Positions 8,828 through 18,433 of a DNA stretch of 40,057 nucleotides are shown piece after piece. Numbering within the stretch: the first letter of the stretch is position 1; every line of letters starts with the position of its first letter. Made by a program: the position numbers and the translations under genes. The notes below the pieces were generated by a model, which did no database searches, was not told where the DNA came from, and saw nothing but the letters and a program-made list of their open reading frames with translations. Origin of the DNA: Actinomycetota bacterium (GTDB taxonomy: Bacteria > Actinomycetota > Acidimicrobiia > Acidimicrobiales > Ilumatobacteraceae); assembly GCA_009923685.1 (NCBI GenBank), contig RFTA01000002.1, positions 1 through 40,057 on the forward strand. The letters run 5' to 3'.

Positions 8828-9987
8828 CTGATTCGCTTGACGAATGCGTTGGCATTTCGCACGAAGTCTTCGATGCTGTCACCACCAAAATTTCTTTGGG
8901 CTTCTTGGGCCAAAACGAGCGCGACCATTGTCTCGGCAACTATGCCCATCGCGGGCACCGCAGTCACATCGGTGCGCTCTTTAAAACTAACTGTTTCTTC
9001 TTTAGTAATGGTGTCGACGGTTTTTAGAGTTGGGCGATTCAGTGTCGCCAATGGCTTCATCGCTGCACGAACGACCAACAACTCACCTGTCGACATTCCA
9101 CCTTCGGTGCCGCCAGCCAAACTAGTTTCACGCGAATATTTTTTTGCTGACTCGTTCCAGATGATCGCATCGTGCGCATTACTGCCACGGCGAGCCGCGA
9201 CCTCAAAACCATCACCGATTTCGACACCTTTCACAGCTTGGATGCTCATAATCGCCTGAGCCAACAAGCCGTCGAGCTTTCGGTCCCAATGAACATAGCT
9301 GCCGAGGCCAACGGGCATACCATAAGCCAAGACTTCGACGATTCCGCCCAAACTGTCACCGTCTTTTGCTGCATTTTCGATTTCAGCAATCATCAGTGCT
9401 TCGGCCTCAGCATTGAAACATCGAACTGGTGATTCGTCAATTTGTTCGAGATCATAAATTTGAGGTCTGACAAGATTTTGACTTCGTGCCGAACCCAATT
9501 GCAGAACATGTGAAAAAATCGAAACATTAATTTCTTTCAACAGAAGTTTCGCCAATGCTCCGGCTGCTACACGTGCCGCTGTTTCTCTTGCGCTTGCTCG
9601 CTCGAGTACGTCACGAGCGTCGTCAAAACCATATTTTTGCATACCCGTCAAATCTGCATGACCGGGTCTTGGCTGGGTCAACGGCTTTTTTGTTTTGCCG
9701 GGTTCGGGTGACATTTCTTCGTGCCAAACATCGCTACGAAACCATTCACTATTCTTAATTTCAATCGCAACGGGTGAACCAAGAGTTCGACCGTGCCGTA
9801 TGCCACCAATCAGAACGATTTCATCTTGCTCAAACTTCTGTCGCGGTCCGCGCCCATAGCCAAGACGACGACGAGCAAGTTCATCGTTGACGTCTTGCGC
9901 CGTCACGTGCAGGCCGGCAGGCAAACCTTCAACGATCACGACCAGAGCCTGACCATGACTTTCGCCAGCTGTTAGGTATCGAAGCAT
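8824..9987 (-). CDS. aroC: Chorismate synthase
   Basis: MLRYLTAGESHGQALVVIVEGLPAG; RRLGYGRGPRQKFEQDEIVLIGGIRHGRTLGSP. Confidence 0.98.
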   Translation of the reverse strand: MLRYLTAGESHGQALVVIVEGLPAGLHVTAQDVNDELARRRLGYGRGPRQKFEQDEIVLIGGIRHGRTLGSPVAIEIKNSEWFRSDVWHEEMSPEPGKTKKPLTQPRPGHADLTGMQKYGFDDARDVLERASARETAARVAAGALAKLLLKEINVSIFSHVLQLGSARSQNLVRPQIYDLEQIDESPVRCFNAEAEALMIAEIENAAKDGDSLGGIVEVLAYGMPVGLGSYVHWDRKLDGLLAQAIMSIQAVKGVEIGDGFEVAARRGSNAHDAIIWNESAKKYSRETSLAGGTEGGMSTGELLVVRAAMKPLATLNRPTLKTVDTITKEETVSFKERTDVTAVPAMGIVAETMVALVLAQEAQRNFGGDSIEDFVRNANAFVKRIS

Positions 9988-9995
9988 AAATATCA

Positions 9996-10016
9996 GGCTA
10001 CCTCTGAGGTTTAGCC
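9996..10016 (-). other. Short hairpin immediately upstream of aroC
   Basis: Minus strand GGCTAAACCTCAGAGGTAGCC: GGCTA/TAGCC and CCT/AGG can pair with a small bulge; ends 8 nt before the aroC ATG. Confidence 0.35.
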
Positions 10017-10072
10017 GCTAACGGGTCATTAAATTCTTGAACTACTACCAGACAAAAAAGTAACGAGTTGCA

Positions 10073-10939
10073 CTAACAACTATTGAGTGCCGCGCTACGC
10101 ATTAACTTCGTATCACCGCTTTGACCCAACCAAAATTGTTGCTGCAGAGCCGCCTGGTGCACAAGCATCTCTAAGCCGTCAACAGTTTGTGCGCCAGATG
10201 TTCTTGCCGCACGCAATAATTTTGTTTCTAGCGGACGGTATACCGCGTCAAGAACCGTATGGCTCGAGTTAATCAGGGCAACATCTAACGGCGATTGCTC
10301 TGCGGTTGCGCTCGTCAAACCCGCTGGGTCGAAACCAACAGGTGTTGTATTGATTATCAGCTGAGCATTTGCGACGTCAGCTTCAATATCTCGACTGACA
10401 CGACAGTTGTCGTAATTCTCAGAAATTTGTTCTGCATGTTTCGGTGTTCGATTGAATATGACCACGTCGGCGGCACCGTTATCAATCAGTGAATGAACAA
10501 CTGCGGCAGCCGTACCACCGGCGCCAACAACGAGTGCCCGACAATTGCCTATTCTCTGAGAGGTTGACGCCTCAATTGCGTTGCATGCGCCTTGGCCGTC
10601 AGTGTTGGTCGCAAAAATTTTGCCGTTTCGTTGCAGTCTCACGGTATTCGCCGAATTCGTGAGACGAACAATTTCATCAACTTCACCGATCTCTCTCACC
10701 ACTCTTGCGACTTCATTTTTATGCGGCATTGTTACGGAATATCCGGCTATGCCGAGAGCCGACATCGCCTCGAGTGCACCTCGAACCTTTTCGGATTCAA
10801 CCAAAAAAGACAAATAGACCCAATTAACTTTTAGTGCTTCGAAAACGGCGTTATGAATTGTTGGCGACAAACTCTGCTCAACCGGATTGCCGATAATTGC
10901 CGCAAGACGGGTGGATGTGTCAATTTGAATATTCATCAT
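10073..10939 (-). CDS. aroE: Shikimate dehydrogenase
   Basis: AAIIGNPVEQSLSPTIHNAVFEAL; SVTMPHKNEV; VVGAGGTAAAVV; NTTPVG. Confidence 0.95.
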   Translation of the reverse strand: MMNIQIDTSTRLAAIIGNPVEQSLSPTIHNAVFEALKVNWVYLSFLVESEKVRGALEAMSALGIAGYSVTMPHKNEVARVVREIGEVDEIVRLTNSANTVRLQRNGKIFATNTDGQGACNAIEASTSQRIGNCRALVVGAGGTAAAVVHSLIDNGAADVVIFNRTPKHAEQISENYDNCRVSRDIEADVANAQLIINTTPVGFDPAGLTSATAEQSPLDVALINSSHTVLDAVYRPLETKLLRAARTSGAQTVDGLEMLVHQAALQQQFWLGQSGDTKLMRSAALNSC

Positions 10940-12138
10940 GGCAAGAAACCGCCGGCGCGCGCCGCTTCAACATTTCGTTCGTGGTCTTCAATCGTCGCGG
11001 CGAATGTGTGACCGCCCTTGGCGTCACTCAAAACGTAAAAGATATAGGCGCAATTTGATGCCTGCTTGATACCCCGACAAATCGGGTCGCTGAGTGGCGG
11101 GTTCGGCGCCGGATTGAGAGCAGCACGAATAGCCGCGCGACCAGGATTGGCAATCGGTGTGGGTGGCAAACCTTTCGTCTTATAGGTGTTGTAAGGGCTA
11201 TCGATCGCCTTCAAATCACTAAATGTCGCGCCTTCGGCCGCGTTGTAGTAAAGAGTCGCATCTATTTGCAACGCCATACCACGATCGAGACGATTGTAAA
11301 TAACTCGAGCAATCTTCGCGCGATCAACCTCAAGTTTGGCCTCGCGCTCAATGAGCGAGGCAACAATCAAAACTTCGTAGGGCGTTCGTCCAACCTTCTC
11401 TTTGGCCTGATCGAGCCCCTCTTGAATGCCGACACGCTCCATAAGTCGCAGCATCCGATCGATTATCGCCGACGCAGCCTCATCGCCCGAAACTTGGTAA
11501 GTATCAGGGAACAACAAGCCCTCTAATCTGAATTCTGCGTCGTCTAAACGGCTCGGATCATTCGGGCCAAAACTTGAAACAAAATCGGGGTTACTCGCCG
11601 TTGTCAAAAACTCTTGGGCGGTGATTCGAGATGTTTTCTCTTCGATTCGGCCCGCCATCTTGGCAACCGTGAAACCTTCGGGAAAAGTAACTTTTGTAAA
11701 AGTTGCTGATGGGCTCGTATTCAGCACCTTCATGATCTCGCCTACATGGCTGCGTGGCGTCAATAGGTAATAGCCCGGTTGAAGGTCGACGCCACCATTT
11801 CGGGAAGCATAGAACTGAAATACTCGTGAGTTGACGATGAAACCCTCTTCTTCTAGTCGACGACTGACACTTGCAAGCGAGTCATTTTGATTGACCGTAA
11901 AATTTGTCGCCACTTGAGCAACACCATCAACCGAATCTGGTGGGTTTAACTGTCGTAGATACCAAAGCCCACCGATCACAAACGAAACAATGACGGTCAT
12001 TACGACAGCAAGGGCGACAATTACCGTTCGAGACTCAGGCCGACGCTCGTTGACTACTTCTTCGAAGTCGCTGCTTCCCCATGCGTCGGGCCCATCCCAT
12101 GGGTCTTCTTTCCATTTCTTAGATTCGCCCTTTTTCAC
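10936..12138 (-). CDS. mltG: Endolytic murein transglycosylase MltG (YceG family)
   Basis: N-terminal TM helix; FPEGFTVAKMA; EVLIVASLIEREAK; YNRLDRGMALQIDATLYY; PYNTYKTKGLPPTPIANPGRAAIRAALNP. Confidence 0.95.
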   Translation of the reverse strand: MKKGESKKWKEDPWDGPDAWGSSDFEEVVNERRPESRTVIVALAVVMTVIVSFVIGGLWYLRQLNPPDSVDGVAQVATNFTVNQNDSLASVSRRLEEEGFIVNSRVFQFYASRNGGVDLQPGYYLLTPRSHVGEIMKVLNTSPSATFTKVTFPEGFTVAKMAGRIEEKTSRITAQEFLTTASNPDFVSSFGPNDPSRLDDAEFRLEGLLFPDTYQVSGDEAASAIIDRMLRLMERVGIQEGLDQAKEKVGRTPYEVLIVASLIEREAKLEVDRAKIARVIYNRLDRGMALQIDATLYYNAAEGATFSDLKAIDSPYNTYKTKGLPPTPIANPGRAAIRAALNPAPNPPLSDPICRGIKQASNCAYIFYVLSDAKGGHTFAATIEDHERNVEAARAGGFLP

Positions 12139-12575
12139 TTCTGGTTCCGATCTACGTGTTCAAGCCAACCTTGCAGCATCACAGCCGCAGCAATTTTGTC
12201 GACGATACGACGACGTGCTTGAGCTTTCATGTTCGCTTGCATCATCGACTCATTTGCGGTTTTAGAAGTGAGCCTCTCGTCATAAGAGTAAACAGGAACG
12301 CTCAATGCGACCTTCAATTCTTCAATTTCATCTTGCGCGGCTCTTCCCGCCGGGCCAATCTTTCCCGACATGCTGATCGGCATGCCGACGACAACACAGT
12401 CAACTTCGTATTCGTCGATCAATTCTTGAATCTTTCTGTGATCTTGGTTGTGACTGGCGTTTCTTGTCACCACGGTCAACGGCGTCGCGATTGTCCCGCT
12501 GCTGTCGCTCATCGCCACCCCAATTCTCCGTGTACCCAGATCGATACCTAGGCTGCGCATCGCAAAATTAGGCAA
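12135..12575 (-). CDS. ruvX: Holliday junction resolvase-like pre-16S rRNA nuclease (YqgF family)
   Basis: SLGIDLGTRRIGVAMSD; VVVGMPISMSGKIGPAG; YDERLTSKTA. Confidence 0.94.
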   Translation of the reverse strand: MPNFAMRSLGIDLGTRRIGVAMSDSSGTIATPLTVVTRNASHNQDHRKIQELIDEYEVDCVVVGMPISMSGKIGPAGRAAQDEIEELKVALSVPVYSYDERLTSKTANESMMQANMKAQARRRIVDKIAAAVMLQGWLEHVDRNQK

Positions 12576-15192
12576 GTTTGTTTGATGCTTGCAGAGCCGC
12601 AGTCAATGCGTCATCTAGTGCGCTTGCATTTTTGCCGCCCGCAGTCGCAACATCTCCCTTGCCGCCACCTCCACCACCAACCATTTTCGCGGCCTGACTA
12701 ATCAATTCTCCGGCGGGTGTTGTCACGCCCACTCCGGTGGCCGCTACCAAAGCAACGCCGCCAGTTGGGGTGACGCCGCCAAGAACGACGGCTTTGATCG
12801 CTGGATTCGCACGAACAGCCAAGGCCAACTCTCTTAGGTCGGTTGGCGTCATTTGATCGACCCGCTGAATGACAACACCGTTCACACTTTTTGTGATCAA
12901 TTCGGCCGCTCGCCCACGGGCAGCAGCCGATCGCAACGACTTAATTTCGTCGTATAATTCTTTGGCCTCGGCAACTTTTCGCGAGACGACCTCAATTAGC
13001 GCCGCAGAATTGGTGTCCAAAAGTTCGTTGAGTCGTTGGATTTGACGTGCAGTCGAAATTACATAATCCACGGCATTTTGGCCGGTTACTGCTTCGATGC
13101 GACGAAGATTTGAACCGATCGAGCCCTCTTCTACGATTTTGATCAACCCGATGTCGCCCGTTGCAAATGCATGGGTTCCGCCGCATAATTCGATCGAATC
13201 GCCTGCCTCGAGTACGCGAACAACGTCGCCATACTTGTCGCCAAAAAATGCAATCGCACCGGCTTGTGTTGCTTTTTCTTTCGATGTCTCATAATTTTTT
13301 ATATCGGAGTTACTCAACACTTGGGCGTTTGCAATGCGCTCGATGTTCTCGATCTCGGTTTGCGACACCGGTGCATAATGACTGAAGTCAAACCGAAGTC
13401 TTTCGGCCGAAACAAGCGACCCTGCTTGTTTTACGTGGTCTCCCAAAACTTTTCGTAATGCATAATGCAAAATGTGAGTGGCCGTGTGATTTTTTCTCGT
13501 CGCGTTGCGTAAGTCGGTGTCAATAGATGCGATCACGTCTGTGCCAACCGACAGCTCACCGGCCAGCACGCCAATATGTTTGCGAAGTCCCGGCAAAGCA
13601 AAAACAGTATCGGTCACCTTGATCTCGCCAGTCTTGCCACGAATCGTGCCTCGATCACCAACCTGCCCGCCACTTTCGGCATAGAACGGTGTCGCGTCGA
13701 GAAAGATCTCTACCTGCGAGTCATCAATGGCGATGACCGACAAGACTTTTGCCGAGCAAGAATCAGATTCATAGCCCACAAATTTTGTCTGACCGTGCGA
13801 ATCAAGCAGTAGACGATATTGCGCCAGCGTCTCGTCGGCGGCACCAGCGCCCTTGCGCGCAGCTTTTGCTCGTGTGCGCTGGGCTTCCATTTCTATTTCA
13901 AATTCTGCAGTGTCAACGGCGATACTTCGCTCGCCCGCAATCTCTTGTGTGAGCTCTAGGGGAAACCCATATGTATCGTGCAATACGAAAGCACTCTTAC
14001 CACTCAGTCTCGGATTTTTTTTCGAAGACTTTAGTGCGACAAATTCGTTTTCTAAGAGATTGATACCGTTTTTCAAGGTATGTCTGAAACTCTCTTCTTC
14101 TTTGGTCAAGACCCCGAGAATAAAATCTCTATTCGCATTCAGACTCGGGTGCGCTTCTTGCATCACATCGACCGCTGTTTCAACAAGTTTTGGCATTACC
14201 AACTTGTCTGTGCCAAGCAGATACGCATGGCGAACAGCACGCCTGAATATTCGGCGCAAAACGTATCCACGTCCTTCGTTGCTCGGAAACACGCCATCAT
14301 TCACCAGCATTGTTGCCGATCGCGCATGCTCGGCAAGAACTCGTAGCGAGAAGCTTGAACGATCTTCATAGTCGCCGACAATATATTTTTTGGATGTCGC
14401 CGATTGCGCTTGTTCAATCAACGGAAACAAAACATCAGTTTCCCAAATTGAATCTTTGCCCTGCTTGAGAGCCAGAATTCTCTCTAAGCCGGCACCCGTA
14501 TCGATCGATGGTTTGGGCAACGGGGTGCGACTGCCATCTTTGTCTTGGTTAAATTGCATGAAAACCAAGTTCCAGAATTCTAAAAATCGATCGCCATGAG
14601 GATCATTGAGCGGGCCGCCATCGGGGCCGAATGAAGGACCCCGATCTATGTGAATTTCAGAACATGGACCACATGGCCCAGTTTCGCCCATCTGCCAAAA
14701 GTTGTCGGCGTCACCAAGGCGTTGAATTCGATTCATCGGCACACCGACTTGATCGTGCCAAATTTGTTCAGCTTCGTCATCGCTCTCATGTACCGTTATC
14801 CAAAGTTGGTCACCGTCAAAACCAAAAACCTCGGTGACCAACTCCCAACTCCATGGGATCGCGTCTGATTTGAAATAATCACCGAAACTAAAATTGCCGA
14901 GCATCTCAAAAAACACGCAGTGACGCTTGGTCCGACCAACATCATCAAGATCGTTGTGCTTGCCCCCGGCTCGCGCACACTTCTGGACACTGACTGCGCG
15001 TTTATAAGGCGCAACTTCATCGCCAACGAAATATGGCTTAAACGGCACCATGCCAGCAACCGTGAACAAGATCGTCGGATCATGAGGTATCAGACTGGCC
15101 GACTCGACCTTGGTGTGACCGCGCTGTTCAAAAAAGCCCGTGAAAGCCTTTCTCAATTCATTCGCCGTGCGAATCTCAACAGCCATAACCAC
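12568..15192 (-). CDS. alaS: Alanyl-tRNA synthetase
   Basis: ELRKAFTGFFEQRGHTKVESASLIPHDPTILFTVAGMVPFKPYF; NHTATHILHYALRKVLGDHVKQAGS; GGGGGGKGDVATAGG. Confidence 0.98.
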   Translation of the reverse strand: MVMAVEIRTANELRKAFTGFFEQRGHTKVESASLIPHDPTILFTVAGMVPFKPYFVGDEVAPYKRAVSVQKCARAGGKHNDLDDVGRTKRHCVFFEMLGNFSFGDYFKSDAIPWSWELVTEVFGFDGDQLWITVHESDDEAEQIWHDQVGVPMNRIQRLGDADNFWQMGETGPCGPCSEIHIDRGPSFGPDGGPLNDPHGDRFLEFWNLVFMQFNQDKDGSRTPLPKPSIDTGAGLERILALKQGKDSIWETDVLFPLIEQAQSATSKKYIVGDYEDRSSFSLRVLAEHARSATMLVNDGVFPSNEGRGYVLRRIFRRAVRHAYLLGTDKLVMPKLVETAVDVMQEAHPSLNANRDFILGVLTKEEESFRHTLKNGINLLENEFVALKSSKKNPRLSGKSAFVLHDTYGFPLELTQEIAGERSIAVDTAEFEIEMEAQRTRAKAARKGAGAADETLAQYRLLLDSHGQTKFVGYESDSCSAKVLSVIAIDDSQVEIFLDATPFYAESGGQVGDRGTIRGKTGEIKVTDTVFALPGLRKHIGVLAGELSVGTDVIASIDTDLRNATRKNHTATHILHYALRKVLGDHVKQAGSLVSAERLRFDFSHYAPVSQTEIENIERIANAQVLSNSDIKNYETSKEKATQAGAIAFFGDKYGDVVRVLEAGDSIELCGGTHAFATGDIGLIKIVEEGSIGSNLRRIEAVTGQNAVDYVISTARQIQRLNELLDTNSAALIEVVSRKVAEAKELYDEIKSLRSAAARGRAAELITKSVNGVVIQRVDQMTPTDLRELALAVRANPAIKAVVLGGVTPTGGVALVAATGVGVTTPAGELISQAAKMVGGGGGGKGDVATAGGKNASALDDALTAALQASNKLA

Positions 15193-15311
15193 AAAGCCTA
15201 CTATTCGGTGTCTTGGCCGAACGGTCAGGTTTAACTCAAAGAAATTTCTAACTCGTTGATTTTTGACTCGGCTTAAGATTCAACATTCGTCGTGTCGACA
15301 AATAGAACTTT

Positions 15312-16664
15312 TTAATCGTGCTGTGGTTTTGCCTCGTTTGCCGAGTGTTCTTGCGACTGTAAGTTTGGCAAGACGCTCTGCATTCTGGAGGCGATTTCTT
15401 GTTCGGTGCCGTGACTCGACGGCTGATAGTAAGCACCGCTAATTTCGGGCGAGCCAGGCAGCGCTTCGGGCAGATACTGCTGCTCAACCCAACCACGAGG
15501 GTCATCATGCGGATATATATAGCCAACGCCGTGACCAAATTCGCGCGCACCTTCGTAATGTCCATCACGCAGGTGCGCCGGCACCTCACTGGTGACGCCA
15601 CGCTTAATATCTTCGCGCGCCGACCAAATGCCTATGGCGACTCGATTGCTCTTCGGGGCCGTCGCCAAGTAGACAACCGCTTGGGCCAAGTTGAGTTGCG
15701 CCTCAGGAAGCCCAACGTGTTCGAGTGCACTTGCAGCCGCAACAGCAACAACCAATGCATTTGGATCTGCCATGCCGACATCTTCACTCGCCAAAATAAT
15801 AAGTCTTCTAGCGATAAAACGCGCATCATCGCCCGATTCGAGCATTCGTGCGAGCCAAAATAAGCCGGCCTGCGGATTTGATCCGCGAATACTTTTAATA
15901 AACGCAGAGACGACGTCGTAATGATCGTCACGACCATAACGCAATGCACTAACCCCAAGGGCGGCATCAACATGTTGCAGAGTCACACGGCGCCCATTTT
16001 CGTGCGACAATACGCACGCAACTTCAAGGGCGGTAAGGGCCTGTCGCGCATCGCCGCCGCATCTTTGCGACAATGCATCGAGCGCTTCTTCGTCGGCGGT
16101 CACAGACTCGGCAACCACACCTCGCTTGAGCAATTCTTTGACATCGTTCACCAACAAGGGCTCGAGACGAAACAATGTTGATCGACTACGAAGTGGAGAA
16201 TTGATCTCAAAGTAAGGATTCTCGGTAGTGGCACCGATCAATGTGATGACGCCCGATTCAACCGAAGGCAACAGTGCATCTTGCTGCGATGTAGAAAATC
16301 TGTGAATCTCATCAATAAAAACGATCGTTCGTGTTCCAAACTGTCCGAGACGATCACTCGCATGTTCAATGACTTCGCGAACATCTTTTACGCCAGCACT
16401 AACCGCCGAGAGCCTTTCAAAATGTCTATTGGTGCTCAAAGCGACGACTTCTGCCAAGGTTGTTTTGCCCGTGCCTGGTGGCCCCCAAAAAATCACGGAA
16501 GACATTCGGTCGCCCTCAATCAACAGTCTCAACGGCGAATTTTTTGCAACCAAGTGTCGTTGTCCGACAATTTCATCAAGTGATCGCGGTCGTAATCGTG
16601 CCGCCAACGGAGCCTGAGCTCGCAACCGTTCACTAGCTGCCGCCGTGAACAAATCGTTTTTCAT
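15312..16664 (-). CDS. rarA: Replication-associated recombination protein A (AAA+ ATPase)
   Basis: LAARLRPRSLDEIVGQRHL; FWGPPGTGKTTLAEVVA; FIDEIHRFSTSQQDALLPSVESGVITLIGATTENP. Confidence 0.95.
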   Translation of the reverse strand: MKNDLFTAAASERLRAQAPLAARLRPRSLDEIVGQRHLVAKNSPLRLLIEGDRMSSVIFWGPPGTGKTTLAEVVALSTNRHFERLSAVSAGVKDVREVIEHASDRLGQFGTRTIVFIDEIHRFSTSQQDALLPSVESGVITLIGATTENPYFEINSPLRSRSTLFRLEPLLVNDVKELLKRGVVAESVTADEEALDALSQRCGGDARQALTALEVACVLSHENGRRVTLQHVDAALGVSALRYGRDDHYDVVSAFIKSIRGSNPQAGLFWLARMLESGDDARFIARRLIILASEDVGMADPNALVVAVAAASALEHVGLPEAQLNLAQAVVYLATAPKSNRVAIGIWSAREDIKRGVTSEVPAHLRDGHYEGAREFGHGVGYIYPHDDPRGWVEQQYLPEALPGSPEISGAYYQPSSHGTEQEIASRMQSVLPNLQSQEHSANEAKPQHD

Positions 16665-18433
16665 TTTGCCGCGGGTGGTAGCAGCCTTATGCCCAATTCG
16701 TTGAGTTGAGTCGGGTTGACTGTGGTCGGTGCGTTGGTCATCGGATCAGAGCCCGACTGAGTTTTTGGAAAAGCGATCACCTCACGAATGTTGTCCTCGC
16801 CTGCCAAGATCGCCACCAATCGATCAACACCAAATGCGAAACCGCCGTGCGGTGGCGCGCCATATTTGAACGGTTGGAGAAAGAAACCAAACCGATTGTC
16901 CGCGTCCTCGTCGCTGATGCCGAGTTGTCTAAACACCCGCCGTTGCAATTCGGGTTCGTGAATTCGAATCGATCCTGAACCCAGCTCCCAGCCGTTCAAA
17001 ACCAGGTCGTAGGCCAGGGCTCTAACTGAAAGCGGATCGCTTTCAAGGCGATCAATGTCTTCGTGATGGGGATGACAGAAAGGATGATGTCCGGGTTGCG
17101 GCATTTTCGTTGTCGGGTTTATTCCGACGAACATCGGAAAATCAACCACCCATACATATCTATAGGGGCCTTCATGCACTGGCGGGCGACCGAGGTCATT
17201 GCGCAATTGACCCAAAACAGAACAAGTTGTCGACCAAGTGTCAGCCACCATCAAAATCAGGTCGCCCTCGACGGCTTTGGTCAGTGAAACCAATTGGGTC
17301 TGTTCTTGCGCAGACAAAAATTTTGCAACTGGCGAATCAAGAACCGAATTCTCAGTGACTTTCAGCCAAACAAGCCCCTTAGCACCAAGTTTCTTCGCCT
17401 TTTCTGTCAACGCATCGAGTTTGTTGCGACCAGATGCGGCCTGTTGGGGATAATCGGCCGCACGAACACAGATCGCTTTAATCGACTCAGCAGAGGCAAA
17501 CGCTTTGAACTCGGTCTTGGAAAATACATTTGTCAATTCGATCAACTTCATTTCAAATCGCAAGTCGGGTTTGTCAATGCCGTAATTATTCATCGCCTCG
17601 TGCCATGTCATTCGCTCAATTGGTGGAGGCTCTGAACCTGTAGCGGCCTTTGCTGCGGCGATCACTGCCGTAGAAATCATGGTCATGACATCATCTTTGT
17701 CGACGAAACTCATTTCGGCATCGAGTTGCATGAACTCGTACTGACGATCTGCCCGCAAATCTTCGTCGCGTAGACACTTGGCGATTTGGTAGTAGCGATC
17801 AATGCCCGCCACCATCAACAACTGCTTCCATAACTGCGGCGATTGAGGCAGCGCATAAAACGAACCAGGTTCATTGCGCGATGGAACCAAAAATTCTCGC
17901 GCGCCCTCGGGCGTGCTCGGCATTAGAAGTGGTGTTTCAATCTCGGTGAAACCTTGCGACTCCATTGATTTTCTGATTGCCGAATTTACCGACGCACGCA
18001 AACGCAGGTTTTTTTGCATTCGCTCACGCCGAATGTCTAGGTAGCGAAACTTGAGGCGAACATTTTCGTCGACATCGTCGCCACGCTGATCAATAGGAAA
18101 CGGCGGAGGCTCGGCGTTGTTCAAAACTTCAATCGCACAGTCTGAAAGTTCGACTTTGCCAGTCGGAATATTTTCGTTAACCGTGCCCGATGGGCGCGCC
18201 TGCACGGTGCCGGTAACTCTGATTACCCATTCGCTTCTGACATCGACCGAATTGTCTACAACGCATTGAACTATGCCACTGAAATCTCGCAGGTCAAGAA
18301 ACGCGAGGTGCTCACCGTGTTCACGCCGACGGCCGACCCAACCACACAAAGTTACTTTTTGGCCGATATTTTCGACGCGCACATCTCCGCACAGGTGAGT
18401 TCTTAATGCCGTGCTGTTGCTGTTCGTTGTCAT
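16661..18433 (-). CDS. aspS: Aspartyl-tRNA synthetase (bacterial type)
   Basis: RTHLCGDVRVENIGQKVTLCGWVGRRREHGEHLAFLDLRD; GFTEIETPLLMPSTPEGAREFLVPSR; FAFGVDRLVAILAGEDNIREVIAFPK. Confidence 0.98.
   Translation of the reverse strand: MTTNSNSTALRTHLCGDVRVENIGQKVTLCGWVGRRREHGEHLAFLDLRDFSGIVQCVVDNSVDVRSEWVIRVTGTVQARPSGTVNENIPTGKVELSDCAIEVLNNAEPPPFPIDQRGDDVDENVRLKFRYLDIRRERMQKNLRLRASVNSAIRKSMESQGFTEIETPLLMPSTPEGAREFLVPSRNEPGSFYALPQSPQLWKQLLMVAGIDRYYQIAKCLRDEDLRADRQYEFMQLDAEMSFVDKDDVMTMISTAVIAAAKAATGSEPPPIERMTWHEAMNNYGIDKPDLRFEMKLIELTNVFSKTEFKAFASAESIKAICVRAADYPQQAASGRNKLDALTEKAKKLGAKGLVWLKVTENSVLDSPVAKFLSAQEQTQLVSLTKAVEGDLILMVADTWSTTCSVLGQLRNDLGRPPVHEGPYRYVWVVDFPMFVGINPTTKMPQPGHHPFCHPHHEDIDRLESDPLSVRALAYDLVLNGWELGSGSIRIHEPELQRRVFRQLGISDEDADNRFGFFLQPFKYGAPPHGGFAFGVDRLVAILAGEDNIREVIAFPKTQSGSDPMTNAPTTVNPTQLNELGIRLLPPAAK

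Noticed and set aside
8380-9027. 215-aa plus-strand ORF opposite aroK/aroC
   Set aside because: Fully antisense to two well-supported genes, no recognisable motif, composition consistent with chance.
15193-15311. Alanyl-tRNA synthetase leader examined for a T-box or attenuator
   Set aside because: No T-box core motif or terminator-like stem with U-run found; only a weak imperfect palindrome GGCCGAACGGTC.
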